Under the pieces are notes generated by a model. The model was not told where the DNA came from. It saw only the letters and a list, made by a program, of their open reading frames with translations, and ran no database searches. Both the position numbers and the translations under genes were made by a program. A stretch of 64,000 nucleotides of DNA, taken from positions 6,076,001 to 6,140,000 of the forward strand of contig BSYQ01000003.1 in NCBI GenBank assembly GCA_030272585.1. Direction: 5' to 3'. Below, piece after piece: positions 1 through 11,006 of this stretch; within the stretch, counting starts at the first letter, position 1, and each line of letters opens with the position of its first letter. This DNA is from Bryopsis sp. KO-2023 (Eukaryota > Chlorophyta > Ulvophyceae > Bryopsidales > Bryopsidaceae).

Positions 1-157
1 GGCTGAACCAAAATCTACGATACACAACTGATATTGAAGATTGAAAATTCCAACAGCTTCCACCCAGCAACACCTCCACAACCAAGCCTTCTTCCCACCA
101 CATTTGTTCCACACACACACATATTCACAGAGTATGTGTGTGTGCATATATGCATGA

Positions 158-2680
158 CTAAACAGTGAACATCAGCAGGCTGGCAGCCATGACTGCCATG
201 CCGATGAAGCAAGACTTCGTGACATACTTGTCGTCGGGGTCGAAACGAAGGGCAGTGGGGATGAGTTCGCTCACAGCAATGTAGACCATCATTCCCGCCA
301 CGACGGCAAACAGAACTGCATAGGCGATCTCCCCCATGTTCGAGAGGAGCACCCAGCCAAAAAGGCCGCCAATGGGCTCAGAAACTCCCGACAGGAACGC
401 CCACAGGAAACCCTTCATTCGGCTGCCCGTGGAGTAATACACTGGCATCGCTACCACCACCCCCTGATCGCACACATGGGAAGCTTGTGAGTTGACAACC
501 CAAATCCATCACGTGCTTACAGGGATGAGTGCCCCGTTGCTGGTAATTTATCCATGATCTTTGAAAGAGAGTACCCTCGTAGAGCACATGCATTAGATGA
601 GGGAAAGTCTGACCATTGTTCGACGACAGCATTATGATTTCTTTTTTTAAAGAGAAAAGTGTCATTCTTATTTCTGTGACATTAATTTTGGGGGGGACGG
701 AGGGGGTTCACAACTGACCTCTGGAATATTGTGAAGTGCAATGGCAACAGCGATCGCAACACCAGCCGTGGGGTCCGCCAGGGTAGCAACGAAAGTAGCC
801 AGCCCCTCCGGGAAGTTGTGCAAAGCAATCGCAATCCCGCTCATCAAGCCTACACAAAAAAAAAATGTCTCACAATTAAAGGAAAGATCCCATGTTCACC
901 CCACAGTGAAAATGCCAAGGTCAGCATGACAGACAGAAATATGGTTCAGAGGTTATAAATAGGATTGTTGCACACACATCCATTTCCTGACTTACCGACT
1001 TTCTGAAGGTGGTGGGCATGATGGTCCGCCTCCAGAATCTCCTCGACAGCTTCTTTCACCTCAGTGGTGTCGATCTAAAGCAATCCAAGGCAAGGCCAAA
1101 TTTTGTCACAAAATGATTTATTATTTTTTTCTTGAGCATTGGCAGGAGGAGATCACAAAGTTTTGAGACATACTAAAAAAATTTTGACACTCCACATGTC
1201 ATCCCATTAAAAAGCTGGATTGTGTAATTACTAATCACACAGCAAGCATCCAAATATTGCTTGTCGAGGTTGTCCAAAGAGTGACAAAGAGCAGCAATTT
1301 TATCTGTATAAAATAAAATAAAATGTATAAATCGTATTAAGTTATTATTCCTAATTATCAATTGATTACTAGTTTTATGCAGCGGACACAAATATAACTC
1401 ACATCATCTTTGGGAATATTGTCCGTTCCCTCTTCTTTGGCGACATTGCCCAGCTCCTCATCTTTCTCTTTCATCGTATCACCATCTTGCGACTGCATCC
1501 ACAATTTGAAACAAAACCCCAAGTCAATCCGTAACTTTCCGAAAAATGCAATCAAAAAAGACCTGACAGACTCGAATCATAATCACCCTTCTCCATCCAA
1601 TTTTTTTCCTTCAGATGACCCGCGTCAACACAGTGTTTATTTCATCCACCCGAAAAAGTATGAGTTTTCATGTACGAGCTGAGGGAGATACGGTGGATTG
1701 GCCATAAAACGAATATGATTGTTTATATGAGGATTGAGGGAGATATGGTGGATCAGCCAGCCATATCACGATTTCGATGCATGCCCACACACACACACAT
1801 CATGCAAAAATCCAACCACCAATGATTAATTAATAGGGGGTGTTGCTCCCAAGGGCATCCTCACCTCACGTGCGCTATCACAGATGGACTTTGGTTTGTT
1901 GCCACTGAAGCAACTGGCATGGTGCATGATCTGATGAACGAACAAATCCAGCATGTACGTAATGATGATCCCCCCGAAAAAACACAGAGTGGCGTATTGC
2001 AGAGCCTTGTCGTCAGCTTTGCTGCAATCCTTCCCCGCCTCCTCATCTTCTTCGGAACAATAGTGGTTTTTGAATTCGTCCACCGCCTTGGTCATGAAGA
2101 TCTCTCCAAAGGAAACATAGCTGAAGGGGGGAAAAAAAACAAGGAAACAACACACACGAGAGAGTATGTAAGACTCAGATCTTCGCAAACGTTGCAATAA
2201 TTTTTTACTGGTGGCCGTCTCGGGTAGTTGGACATTGGTTAATTGAGGGAGGATCATGCAAAAATTGTTGAAATTGTTGAAATTCTGACGATTTTGAAAG
2301 AAGCGAGAAAAGAAACTGATTGAGGTTCTCTCACATCATCACCCCAGCGGACAAACCCAGCGAGATCGCCAGCATCGACTTGCTGGCAATCCTGGCGCAG
2401 AACGCGAAGGCCGCGCCGAAGGTAGTGCACAAGCCCGCAGCGATCACCAATGCGAAAGCGAACGCGACATCACTTCCCTGTTCGACACCCTACCCCAGTA
2501 CCAAAAAAACGTTTCAGGGGACGTCACGCGAAACAGGAGACCTAAACAAGGTTGGCCATCCTTGGGGATCAAAACAGAGAAAAAAGTTCCTCTGGAAATC
2601 GTTACAGCTGCGTTGTTGACACAATCACCCCCCAAAAAGAAGTTCGGTACCAGGAAACAGTGGGCAAGATTCCTTACCAT
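158..2680 (-). CDS. ZIP-family metal (zinc) transporter, ZupT/ZIP11-like
   Basis: Predicted to move Zn2+ or related divalent metals into the cytosol across a membrane. Seven exons (2680-2678, 2477-2335, 2120-1865, 1492-1403, 1074-996, 849-719, 463-158) join in phase with GT-AG borders to give 335 aa. Seen: a first membrane helix at once after the start; the helix-2 motif [18 protein letters not shown]; an acidic, charged loop with the histidine patch [10 protein letters not shown]; and the two metal-binding helices [10 protein letters not shown] and ALHNIPEGVV that define ZIP helices 4 and 5. A last helix ends the protein at a TAG stop. The length fits ZupT-type ZIPs. The odd point is that the first coding exon is only the ATG, which touches the splice donor (ATG/GTAAGG). 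I chose it because it gives the phase needed by exon 2 and puts the first helix at the N terminus. Family call firm; substrate inferred. Confidence 0.9.
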
Positions 2681-3621
2681 TGTGTAAGCCTCTTCTTATA
2701 GTAACACCCTCAGCGTGTGGGAACAGCGGTTGGCAACGTGGCCTTCCGCCGCAAAAAACGCGTTCAGGGTGATAAACAACGAAAGCTTAGCTTCGAAGCG
2801 CGGCTGTGGCTTTCACTTGTTTGTGCATTCTTGTGATTCCGTTTTGCTTTAATGCGATTCCGACGATGGTGCATGTCAACGGACACGTGCAAGGAAGATG
2901 TGATGGAGTGGTGGTGGTGCTCCAGACGGGGGGGTGGATTGAGGGAAGCACTCACTCGCATGTGGCGCTTCGGCCAATCACCCAGAGGGATGAGGCTACA
3001 GCTTTGAAAACACAGCTTGGAGGGTCATCCCGCATGGCACTTGGAAAATAAGAACGATGATTTTCAAGTGTGGCTTGGAGGCTGGCTACCAAATGGCACT
3101 TTGACTGTGGATTGCAAGTCCATGTGTTGTTGTCTAGGCCTTTCTGGACCTCAGTCAGAATCTTGTCAAGTTCAAGATATTGTTAGTTTTCACATTCCCG
3201 TTTTTTTACCAACACAGTCAACCCTTCATGTTTCAGGAAACACATGTGTTTCGAGTCGATCACCACTGGTCCTACCAACAGGACCTATCTTGGAAAGGGG
3301 TCTCTGGCTGGAACCATTTAGGATGGAAGGGGTTGTCGCCTCTTTGTTTTAAGGTTACCAAAAACATGTTTTACTGAAACCCAAACGTGCAGGAAACAGT
3401 TACAGTTGAGTACAACCCAAAGATCTTTAGCTCTGAGCCTAAAAAAAACGCAAGAGGGGAAGGCCCGGTCGCCCCTCCCAAATGACACGAGAAAGTGGAT
3501 GATTTGGTTAGTCCGGAGGACGGGGAGTTAAAGGAGTATCTTGTGGATTAGGGTGGGCGTTCTTTGATGATCGTTTGTTGGTAGGACAGTTTCTCTGATT
3601 GGTCGCTGTAACATGGAGGAG
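2681..3621. other. Intergenic, no gene recognised
   Basis: Holds the 5' flank of the ZIP gene and about 0.7 kb of sequence where I see no conserved protein, RNA gene or repeat. Short open frames are all under 112 codons and read as noise. Confidence 0.5.
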
Positions 3622-3702
3622 TACACAAGACAAACGGGGTGGCCAACGACGCCGTCGACGACGCCTCAACGACGGTCGATATCGCCGTATCGAGCGTCGG
3701 CG

Positions 3703-3769
3703 CACCAACGACGAACCGTCGGTGTGTGCCGTCGATTAGTCGGCACACACCGACGGTTCGTCGTTGGTG
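3703..3769. repeat. Perfect 29-bp inverted repeat (hairpin), left subterminal
   Basis: Arms 3703-3731 and 3741-3769 are exact reverse complements (CACCAACGACGAACCGTCGG...), with a 9-nt loop. The arms share the CGTCGTTGGTG word with the tandem repeats that follow. Confidence 0.9.
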
Positions 3770-3880
3770 ATGCCGACGATTAGTCGTTGGTGGCGCCGAC
3801 GAATCGTCGTTGGTGGCGCCGACGAATCGTCGTTGGTGATGCCGACGATTCGTCTTTGGTGGCGCCGACGTTTCGTTGAT
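3770..3880. repeat. Tandem 23-bp repeat, about 4.5 copies
   Basis: The unit is roughly GCGCCGACGAATCGTCGTTG plus GTG, with small changes between copies. It starts exactly where the 29-bp hairpin ends and each unit repeats the hairpin arm motif, so the array probably grew from it. Confidence 0.85.
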
Positions 3881-4018
3881 GATTGGTTGATGGATTGATA
3901 TTCTTTTGTCAGGGCTGCCTGGACTCGAACCAGGCTGTGGCGACCAGCAACCTTGAAAATACTTTTTTTGTTTCTTTTTACAAGATTATCAACTCAGTTG
4001 CTTGTCTATTTTAGCTCA

Positions 4019-5290
4019 CTATTTTTTTTCTTCTTCGCACACTGGGTCCATCAGGAATGAAATCATCATCATTCCCGTGATGGGGATGCATGTCCCATCG
4101 CCAGAAGGGTCAGTGCATATACCATCCACCCCCAGCCCACCACAATCTTCAAAGGACCTACTGCTGAACTCGACCTTCATCAGCAAGTTGTATCTGTAGA
4201 AAATGAAGCTGCAGTACTTGAGCCATTTCAGCCAACCGGGGATCTTGCAGATGTAGAATCCACCCGTCAACATCATTGTGAGCATCATCTGTCAGATCAA
4301 GCTCTGGGCCCACAAGCGAACAAGCAAGTTTCAGCGGCAACAGGCAGATTGCACATATGTTTATTTTTCAGAAACTCGGTCATGGTAGTGCCCCCCCCCC
4401 CCTCTCCTTCACAACCCTCAACAAAGAAAAAGAAAAGTAATGTGAAAAATAACTTTCTTTGTTTACATCCCTCATATCATTTGTCTATGTTGTTGTTCTG
4501 TTTGCTGGAGTGCAATGGAAGGTATGAGTAATATATTACTATCCAGATATCACATTCCCTCCCGAACCCGAACCTCATTCCCAGAAGTCTGACTGAGCAT
4601 CTTAGCTGGGATCACAAGGATGGTTGACTTCAGCCCTCCATTGCCTCACTGATCTGCTCCCAAAACATGAAAACCTCCGCACAAACCAACAGAGCTAAAA
4701 CTGCAATGATAGTATTCGTGGTGGTGCACCGAATTCTGTTTGTCCATCCTCTGCGGATCTGCATGGCTGGACCTCGTAGCTGGGCCTTTTGCTTCTCCAT
4801 CTACATGCATTTGAACAATATGTACTGTGTCAAACATCCACATATGTTTCTATTGGTCAGGTCACATATGCTGTATAGATTCATTTATTCATTCATTTTT
4901 TTGTTTTTTTTCCAACCCAAGCAAACGAAATCGGAAGCAAACCAACTAGGGCATCGATCATAAAGAACGATGCAGGAAAAGAGATGCACTTGTGGTGGTT
5001 AGAGGGGATGTTATCTTTCCCTGGAGGAAAAGAAAACGTTGCGTTTGAATTCGATTTGTTGGAAATATTTTTAGGAGAATTTGGTGTTACTTCTTCTGGG
5101 TCGCTGGCTTCGGAGCCAAATGCTCCCTTCTTTGTCGAGGGCATCCATGTTGGAATACAAAGCCGCTGGGCTGACCACCACTTCGTCCCTGATCTGCTGG
5201 AAAAATTCCACCTCCAATTCTTCTGCTTCTTTTCCAGCGTCCTTGCTATCCTCCACGATGTTGAAAGTGAAGCGTGCACTACCTGAACCA
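4019..5290 (-). pseudogene. ABCG-family transporter, C-terminal transmembrane part (fragment)
   Basis: The exon at 4288-4019 starts after an acceptor and encodes MMLTMMLTGGFYICKIPGW, then WLKWLKYCSFIFYRYNLLMK and a cysteine-bearing loop with GDGTCIPITG. This matches the last membrane helices and extracellular loop of ABCG half-transporters (GGF..IP.W..WLKY.S..YY.YN.L). Upstream on the same strand, helix-like stretches at about 4740-4640 (AVLALLVCAEVFMFW) and 4985-4893 (FFMIDALVGLLPISFAW) would fit earlier helices. No Walker A or ABC signature is visible, and the final helix after the loop is missing because a stop follows. A stretch at about 5270-5070 (EELEVEFFQQIRDEVVVSPA) reads as coding but is not recognisably ABCG. 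Best read as captured or decayed exons inside the TIR element; a real multi-exon gene is not excluded. Confidence 0.5.
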
Positions 5291-6284
5291 AGAAATACAT
5301 CACCCTTCTTCCCTTACACAGTAAACAAGCTACAATTTACTGACGGTGCTGCTCTCTTCTGGTGTTGAAACAGGTTGGTTCGTTGTTTTAACCCTCATCC
5401 CTTCCTTCTTCTTTCTTTCCAGTAACACCACTTTTCTGACTTACAAAATCGAATGTCTGAATTTTCTGCCGTTTAAACCACTTCACAGCCATAATGAACC
5501 TGTAATAAATTGGATAATTGGTTTAGGGGTTGTTCAAGATGTTTAACCTGAGAATCAAATATTCAAAGTTCCAAGGAAAGGCCCAGACTGTCAACACAAA
5601 CCCTTGAGATATGTGAGGGCAGCAAAAAGCCACCCTTCACCGTGGCAGGGGAGGAAGTTCGTTCAGTTTATGTATTTCTGCCAGCAATTTCTGGCCTCAG
5701 AAGTGACACCAGAGTCGCAACCAGGGAAGGGATCACCTCTGCAGTTACCACAACATAATGCAGCTCAGCGAGAATGTACAAATCAAAAGATGACTGTATT
5801 CTACCAAGCCACTGTCTGACAAGTTGTTGCCACTCTCTTCAAAGGCTGCGTGTTGAAATCGATTGGGGGGGGGGAGGGCACCCCACAGAAAGAATGGACT
5901 CGCCAGGAGCCATTAAAATGAGCTTCTCACCTCATTCCACAAGAATCAACACAGCTCGAGTGAAAATGTATCTCCGCAGCTTGGGAATTCCCTGAGCACC
6001 TCACTCTTTTTCACATCACTCAAACATATGATGCATCAGAACTTTGGCCCTGATAGACACAGGACATCATCGCAGTGAGCGATCAATGGTAGTTTCTGTA
6101 GTATGAAAAAAAAGGTGCAATTCAAGAAAAAAAAAAAATCCATGAATAAGAAAATGCATGTAATGCAGATTGAAATGTCTCGAAAAAGGGATTGGCTCGT
6201 ATCGGTGAAGAAGCCAGTGTGAATTTTGTGAACACTACACTTTTCCCCCAAAAAAATAAGAAAATGGCAGATTTTATAAAACTT

Positions 6285-6415
6285 CTTTTCACCTGAATCT
6301 GCTCCACAGACACTCCCCCCACAAAATCTTTGCCCCCGCTTTCGAATTCAAAATTGCCCTCCACAACATCCTCCAGCCGGCCATAGATCTTTTCAATTTG
6401 TTCGTTTGCAAAAAA
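6285..6415 (-). other. Exon-like coding stretch of unknown origin
   Basis: One frame encodes EQIEKIYGRLEDVVEGNF then EFESGGKDFVGGVSVEQIQ and runs to a possible donor. Composition is protein-like and unlike the surrounding DNA. A further stretch at about 6680-6550 (KKHDIFEEVVSRLGSRNTNA) may belong to the same source. I do not recognise the family. Lies inside the TIR-bounded element. Confidence 0.3.
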
Positions 6416-7059
6416 TCAGTATCAGCGTGAAGAATCTCTTGAGAGATGAGCACCATACTTCTTGCATGAAAGTTGAAAGAGGGCATCCATCAAGAAAAAG
6501 CTACACAAACAATTAAAAAATAAAAAAACGAGCCAATACTTGTCTTGGTCTTGATGTCTCCATAGCCACTTGGGCATTCGTGTTCCTGGATCCGAGTCTG
6601 CTGACGACTTCCTCAAATATGTCATGCTTTTTGCAGCACGTTGCGAGCTCTCCTGACTCCGGAAGCTGTGTCCTCGTTTTTCCGTACTGGAAATGTGAAA
6701 ACCAACTTCGAAAATAGCTACAGCGAAATAGCGCAAGAGCACAAGAGGAACAGAGTGCACTGTCGAATCCACTGGTCGAAGATGAGAGGCAGACGGTTCG
6801 ATCGAGGTAAATAGCGGGGATATCCTCCCCGCAAATGAAAAGCTTCCGTTATTGAAAGAGGTGCAAACAACGTCGACGTTGTTTGCCCACGACGAAGGTT
6901 TTGACGTCAAAATCTTCCATATCGTCTCCCTGCTCCTACTCTCCCAACGAAAAGTCGCAGGTTGGATCACAGATCTCTCTAGAGAGGTGTAGCGTGTTTA
7001 GCCATTGACGTTGAAGAGTGAAGTTGTTTCACATTGCAATTGTTGCAGGCGATTGTTAG

Positions 7060-7184
7060 TAGCGTCGGCGGAGCGTCGTTGTGTTTTTCGTCACACAAAC
7101 TGCGCAGTGTGTGTGATGATAAACACAACGACGCTCCACCGACGCTATTGTGCTCGGCATGTGAGAAAACTCACACGCCGAGCA
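7060..7184. repeat. Two adjacent hairpins, right subterminal
   Basis: Hairpin one spans 7060-7147: its outer arms TAGCGTCGGCGGAGCGTCGT and the reverse complement pair over about 26 bp with one mismatch, and an inner stem follows. Hairpin two spans 7151-7184: 15-bp arms (TGCTCGGC.TGTGAG) with one mismatch and a short A-rich loop. They mirror the CGTCGG-rich hairpin near the left end of the element. Confidence 0.8.
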
Positions 7185-7265
7185 GTTATCGCCGACGGTT
7201 TGACAAGACCGATCCTTAGAGACTTCCAACGACGGCGTCGTTGGCCACTCCATTCGTCTTGTGTA

Positions 7266-8880
7266 GGTCCAGTTGTATGGGGTCATTATGTTGATCTGTT
7301 ATGGTTATAGTCATGTGGGTCGATGTCAGACGGTGGGCAGTTAGAATGGGTTGGAGAGGCATATGGGGGAATGTTGACAACTATCATTATCTCCAGTGTG
7401 GGGATAAAAGGATGTTGGAACAGTGAGTCTGTGCCTTCTATTGTAAGAGTTCATCCATTGGGTCATTGCGGAATTGAATCAAACTACGAGCCCAACAGTT
7501 GGGAACATTCCTGGCTGTTGACCAGTTTGGTGTGTATTTACCGAATGTCTGTCTTATCTGGGTGTGGAATGAACGGGAACGTTTTTTTTAAGGACGACAC
7601 TAACCTCCGATTGAGAGAGGTACGAGGAGAGCTGCTTATCTCTTTACAATATATTGTAATTACAATCAGACGTTGTTCATAAACCTGGTCTCTGTTGAAC
7701 TGTTGCCGCAAGACCATGGAATTAGGCAACTGTAACCCATTTAAAACTCCAACAATACCTCCATCTAATCTCTACCAGCGATATTGGTGGAGTGTTTGGA
7801 ATCTGACAAAGTTCACCTTCAAAATCCTTGATTGACAAGCAAGAAAACTGAAGATCCAATCTGTGGCTGTATGTCTGCTTGAACACTGTCGTTTCTGATA
7901 GTTTTAAGACTGGACACATGCCCGCCAACTTGATTCTTGCCCACAAACAAATTCTACTGTGGAAGGAAACCTCATCCAGGGTTCATTCTTAACTGTAACT
8001 TCACCAACTGCTGCTTGCAATTTCAAGCAACAGTAACCGGCATTCGTGAACGAACCCCAAGTGAGTCCTTGAATTGGATTTCTCACAAAATACCCTGTTT
8101 TAGAATGAAGGCTGCAGATGTGCATGCATGCACACATTCCCACACCGCCTCGTTCCATCAGACTCAGTTAGCATTCAGCCAAGAAGTTTTTTGGTGTTAG
8201 TCCATTGCACAAAACAACATAGAACAGCATGTGCATGTCCAGGTCAAGAAGAATACTTTCTAAAATGCAAGGTAAATAAACTGATATTGTGCCTAGCGAT
8301 TGAAAACCATGAATTCATGTTTGTCTGTCATGGTGGTGTTTTTTTCCAGGCCAGGGCAGCCGACACGCCAACAGTCGGGGACATCTGCCACCAAAATTCT
8401 CTTTGCTGAGGTTTGGGAGCAGTAGCTCCTCTGCCATGCATTGAGTGACAAATGATAGATTGATGGAGCGTCTCACTGAACATTTCGATGATATCGTAGC
8501 AAAAAGCTCGAATCGATTGGTGGTGGACATGTTTTTTTTTTGGATTTCCTTGGGGATTTCTCAACACATCTCTGATGTCTGACTGTGCACAAACCAACTG
8601 AGGTACATTCATTGCAATCTTTGATTTTGGTCTTTTGATCTTCTTTTTCTTTTTCAAGATCGACACCCTCCAACCAACCTTACAAGTATGCGATGGTTGA
8701 TAATACTGCTAGGGCACATATCACCCCCCTAACATAAGAACCACTGACAGGCAAGATTCCACCTATCGTTGACCGTAGGAGTCCATAAAATAGTTCCCAG
8801 AATGGTGAGAAACACTGGCTGGGGTTACTTGAAGTCTTCAGACCAACAGTCTTTTGCAATGGAGCGATAACGGATTGCAT
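7266..8880. other. Intergenic, no gene recognised
   Basis: Several minus-strand frames between about 7720 and 8490 look faintly coding (for example AVGEVTVKNEPWMRFPSTVE at 8050-7950), but frames change, no family is recognised and no consistent exon chain could be built. May include 3' sequence of the FAX gene. Confidence 0.4.
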
Positions 8881-10243
8881 TCAAGGCACCACAAGTACCA
8901 TAAATACTATTGCTGAGAGTGCACTGACAAGTCCAGCCGGCATGAACTTCTTGCTGTTGTAGGCTCTCTTGCCCATCACGAAAGTCAATCCACTCGAAAC
9001 CGCTACATCAAATTAAACAACTCTTTTTGTTGAAGATTTCAACGATGCGCTTCTTTTGGAAGATCATAGAAGGCATAAATTTAGAAAGGTATCAAAAATG
9101 CACAATTTTCTGCACGCCTTTTTGAAAACCCCAAACGAAACTTGTATGAGTAAACAAACAGCACCAGAGTTGAACAACAAAGAATCTTGATTGACCGAGT
9201 AAAACGCCACATAACGATGAACAGGTGGAAATCGTACCTAATGATGCGATTAGGGCAACTAGACTGTAGGGACCTCGCATTTGTCTTGCACATGCTAAGA
9301 TGGCCACAGCTGAACCCAAGCCTGCCATCAAACTCTTCTTGCTTCTCTTCTTCAAGTAACCCATGATTCCACCAACTACATATTTGAAAGAAAACCAAAA
9401 AACCCTCATGCTAAATTGGTCAACCTGCCCGCCAAAAATAGCTCTTTGGCGATACTTCCAGTTTGGAACCAAACAACCATACAATGATCAATCGTGTCAT
9501 TGAGGATCGTACCAACCAGGCAACCATTCCTAAACGAAAAAACTCAAGAAAACGAAAGGGAAACATTTATTCAGAAAACATGCCAGTCAATAACTGTCCT
9601 TTGGATTCTCATTTTTGCTCACGTCCGATGACGATTCCATAAACTGTCAGAATGGAGGCTTTGGAGCCAAAACCCTCATCATCGCTGGAATCTGCGTCTC
9701 CTTCTCCACCACCTCCCCCTCCACTGTTACCTCCAGAAGAGCCCTTATCACCGCCACCCCCGCCGCCTGTCGCAACCTTCTGTTCAAAACCCCAACAACC
9801 AATTCTTCCACTTCCTCAAGAAAATTTCCAGCAAAAGATAAAGATGTCTCTCTGCATGTTGATCATCAGGGGAGAAAAATAAATGAATTCCAAAGCTTGC
9901 CATTTTTTCCACTTGTTTATATCTCCTGGTGATCATTAACTGATATTCAAATCTTGATAATCTTTTCATACCGCTGGCTGCAAGCGGTTGGACGTCAAAC
10001 AGTGGCCGCGTTCGACCCGTAGGCGTCACAATACCAAGCCTCAGTCTACAGAACAACCATGGCGTTTAACGAGGGATATAGCTTGGTAGCACAAGCAACT
10101 CCGCTCCAATTCTTGGTCATCAGTTTCTTCTGCATGCCAGAGAATCACCTGAGTTTTGATGCACGCGGTGCACGTCGACTGGGAAGCGCTGACCGCGATG
10201 GGATGCGGGTCGTCGCCAATGTTGTTGTTGGCATGGTGGCCAT
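8881..10243 (-). CDS. FAX/TMEM14-family fatty-acid export protein, plastid-targeted
   Basis: Probably an inner-envelope protein that exports free fatty acids from the plastid, by analogy with plant FAX proteins. Six exons (10243-10149, 10045-9972, 9814-9623, 9542-9513, 9375-9238, 9002-8881) keep phase and encode 216 aa. Seen: a Ser/Thr/Arg-rich N terminus (MATMPTTTLATTRIPSRSAL) with transit-peptide character; a glycine-rich, then acidic linker, also found in plastid FAX proteins; and the Tmemb_14 domain with VGGIMGYLKKRSKKSLMAGL, a middle helix, and the hallmark SKKFMPAGLVSALSAIVFMV near the C terminus. The 30-nt fourth exon is the weakest join; it was chosen because it alone restores phase between exons 3 and 5. 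Family call firm; transport role inferred. Confidence 0.85.
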
Positions 10244-11006
10244 TTCGTTTCTGATGTAGAATGCACAGGAGGGTTCGGTTTTCAAGCTTGTGACTGTAAT
10301 TTCTTTCAAAGATTCGCTCCAATCGAGCCAAATTTGCCCCCAAATCACCAATTGATTACTGCAAAAGTACTCCCATGAGAGTATCTTTTTTCTGAAATCT
10401 GGGAAATCTGTTGGAGATGATGGACACAGAAGAAAAACGAATTAGAAAAGAGGCCATGGAGGGGATTGAATGGAGATCACTGGCCAGGTATCGAATTTCG
10501 GATTGTCTTGCAGGTAAAGAGTTCCCAGGCTACCAGAACAAACGAGCATGCTGCACATGCCATGTCGTTCCTCTCCAGATATCAACCGACTCTCTGTCTT
10601 TTACATTCTAGAAATCACTGTCCCACATTGATGAACCCAACACACTCTCTCACAACTGACCTGCCTCAAAATACAACTCTTGACACTTGGGTGGGGGACC
10701 TTTATGCTCACACACAAAACAGAACCCCATCCATCCATAATAATACAATTGACAACTAGAAATGGTGCCACTACTCCCTATGATTCCTGTTTTCTTGAAT
10801 CTGCAACCATTCTGCTAGTATTTTACAAACCACCTCAAACTACAGGATACCTAGAAATCGTTCAACTGCATAATCCTCAACTCAATTCGTTCCGGAACTA
10901 CATGGAGCATTTTGTGTTTTGTATTCTTCTATATATACCCTGTTCCTTTCACGTTCCCCTCACAATCAAGTCATCGCTCGATTTATATCCCGAATTTTTC
11001 AACTTT
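10244..11006. other. Intergenic, no gene recognised
   Basis: Lies between the start of the FAX gene and the stop of the PYD1 gene, both minus strand. It would hold the FAX promoter and the PYD1 3' UTR. No further gene or repeat seen. Confidence 0.5.

Larger units (their letters stand above)
3622..7265. mobile_element. Putative TIR DNA element with subterminal hairpins, carrying host-like exon pieces
   Basis: The ends match as inverted repeats. About 34 nt from 3622 (TACACAAGAC..., GGTGGCCAACGACGCCGTCG) pair with the reverse complement of the segment ending at 7265, with about four mismatches. Inside each end lie long hairpins built on CGTCGG/CCGACG words. No transposase is visible between them, so it would be non-autonomous. 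The interior has an ABCG-transporter-like piece and other exon-like stretches, as in Pack-type elements that capture host gene parts. I could not find a clean target-site duplication, so the exact borders and superfamily stay open. Alternative: two unrelated hairpin repeats flanking an ordinary gene. Confidence 0.5.

Noticed and set aside
3905-3950. T-arm/box-B match (GGTTCGAGTCC) on the minus strand, a possible tRNA
   Set aside because: The T stem pairs well (CCTGG/CCAGG), but no matching acceptor, D arm or anticodon arm lies upstream, so there is no tRNA.
4019-6970. A complete ABCG transporter gene
   Set aside because: No nucleotide-binding domain, Walker A or ABC signature was found, and frames upstream of about 5290 do not match the family.
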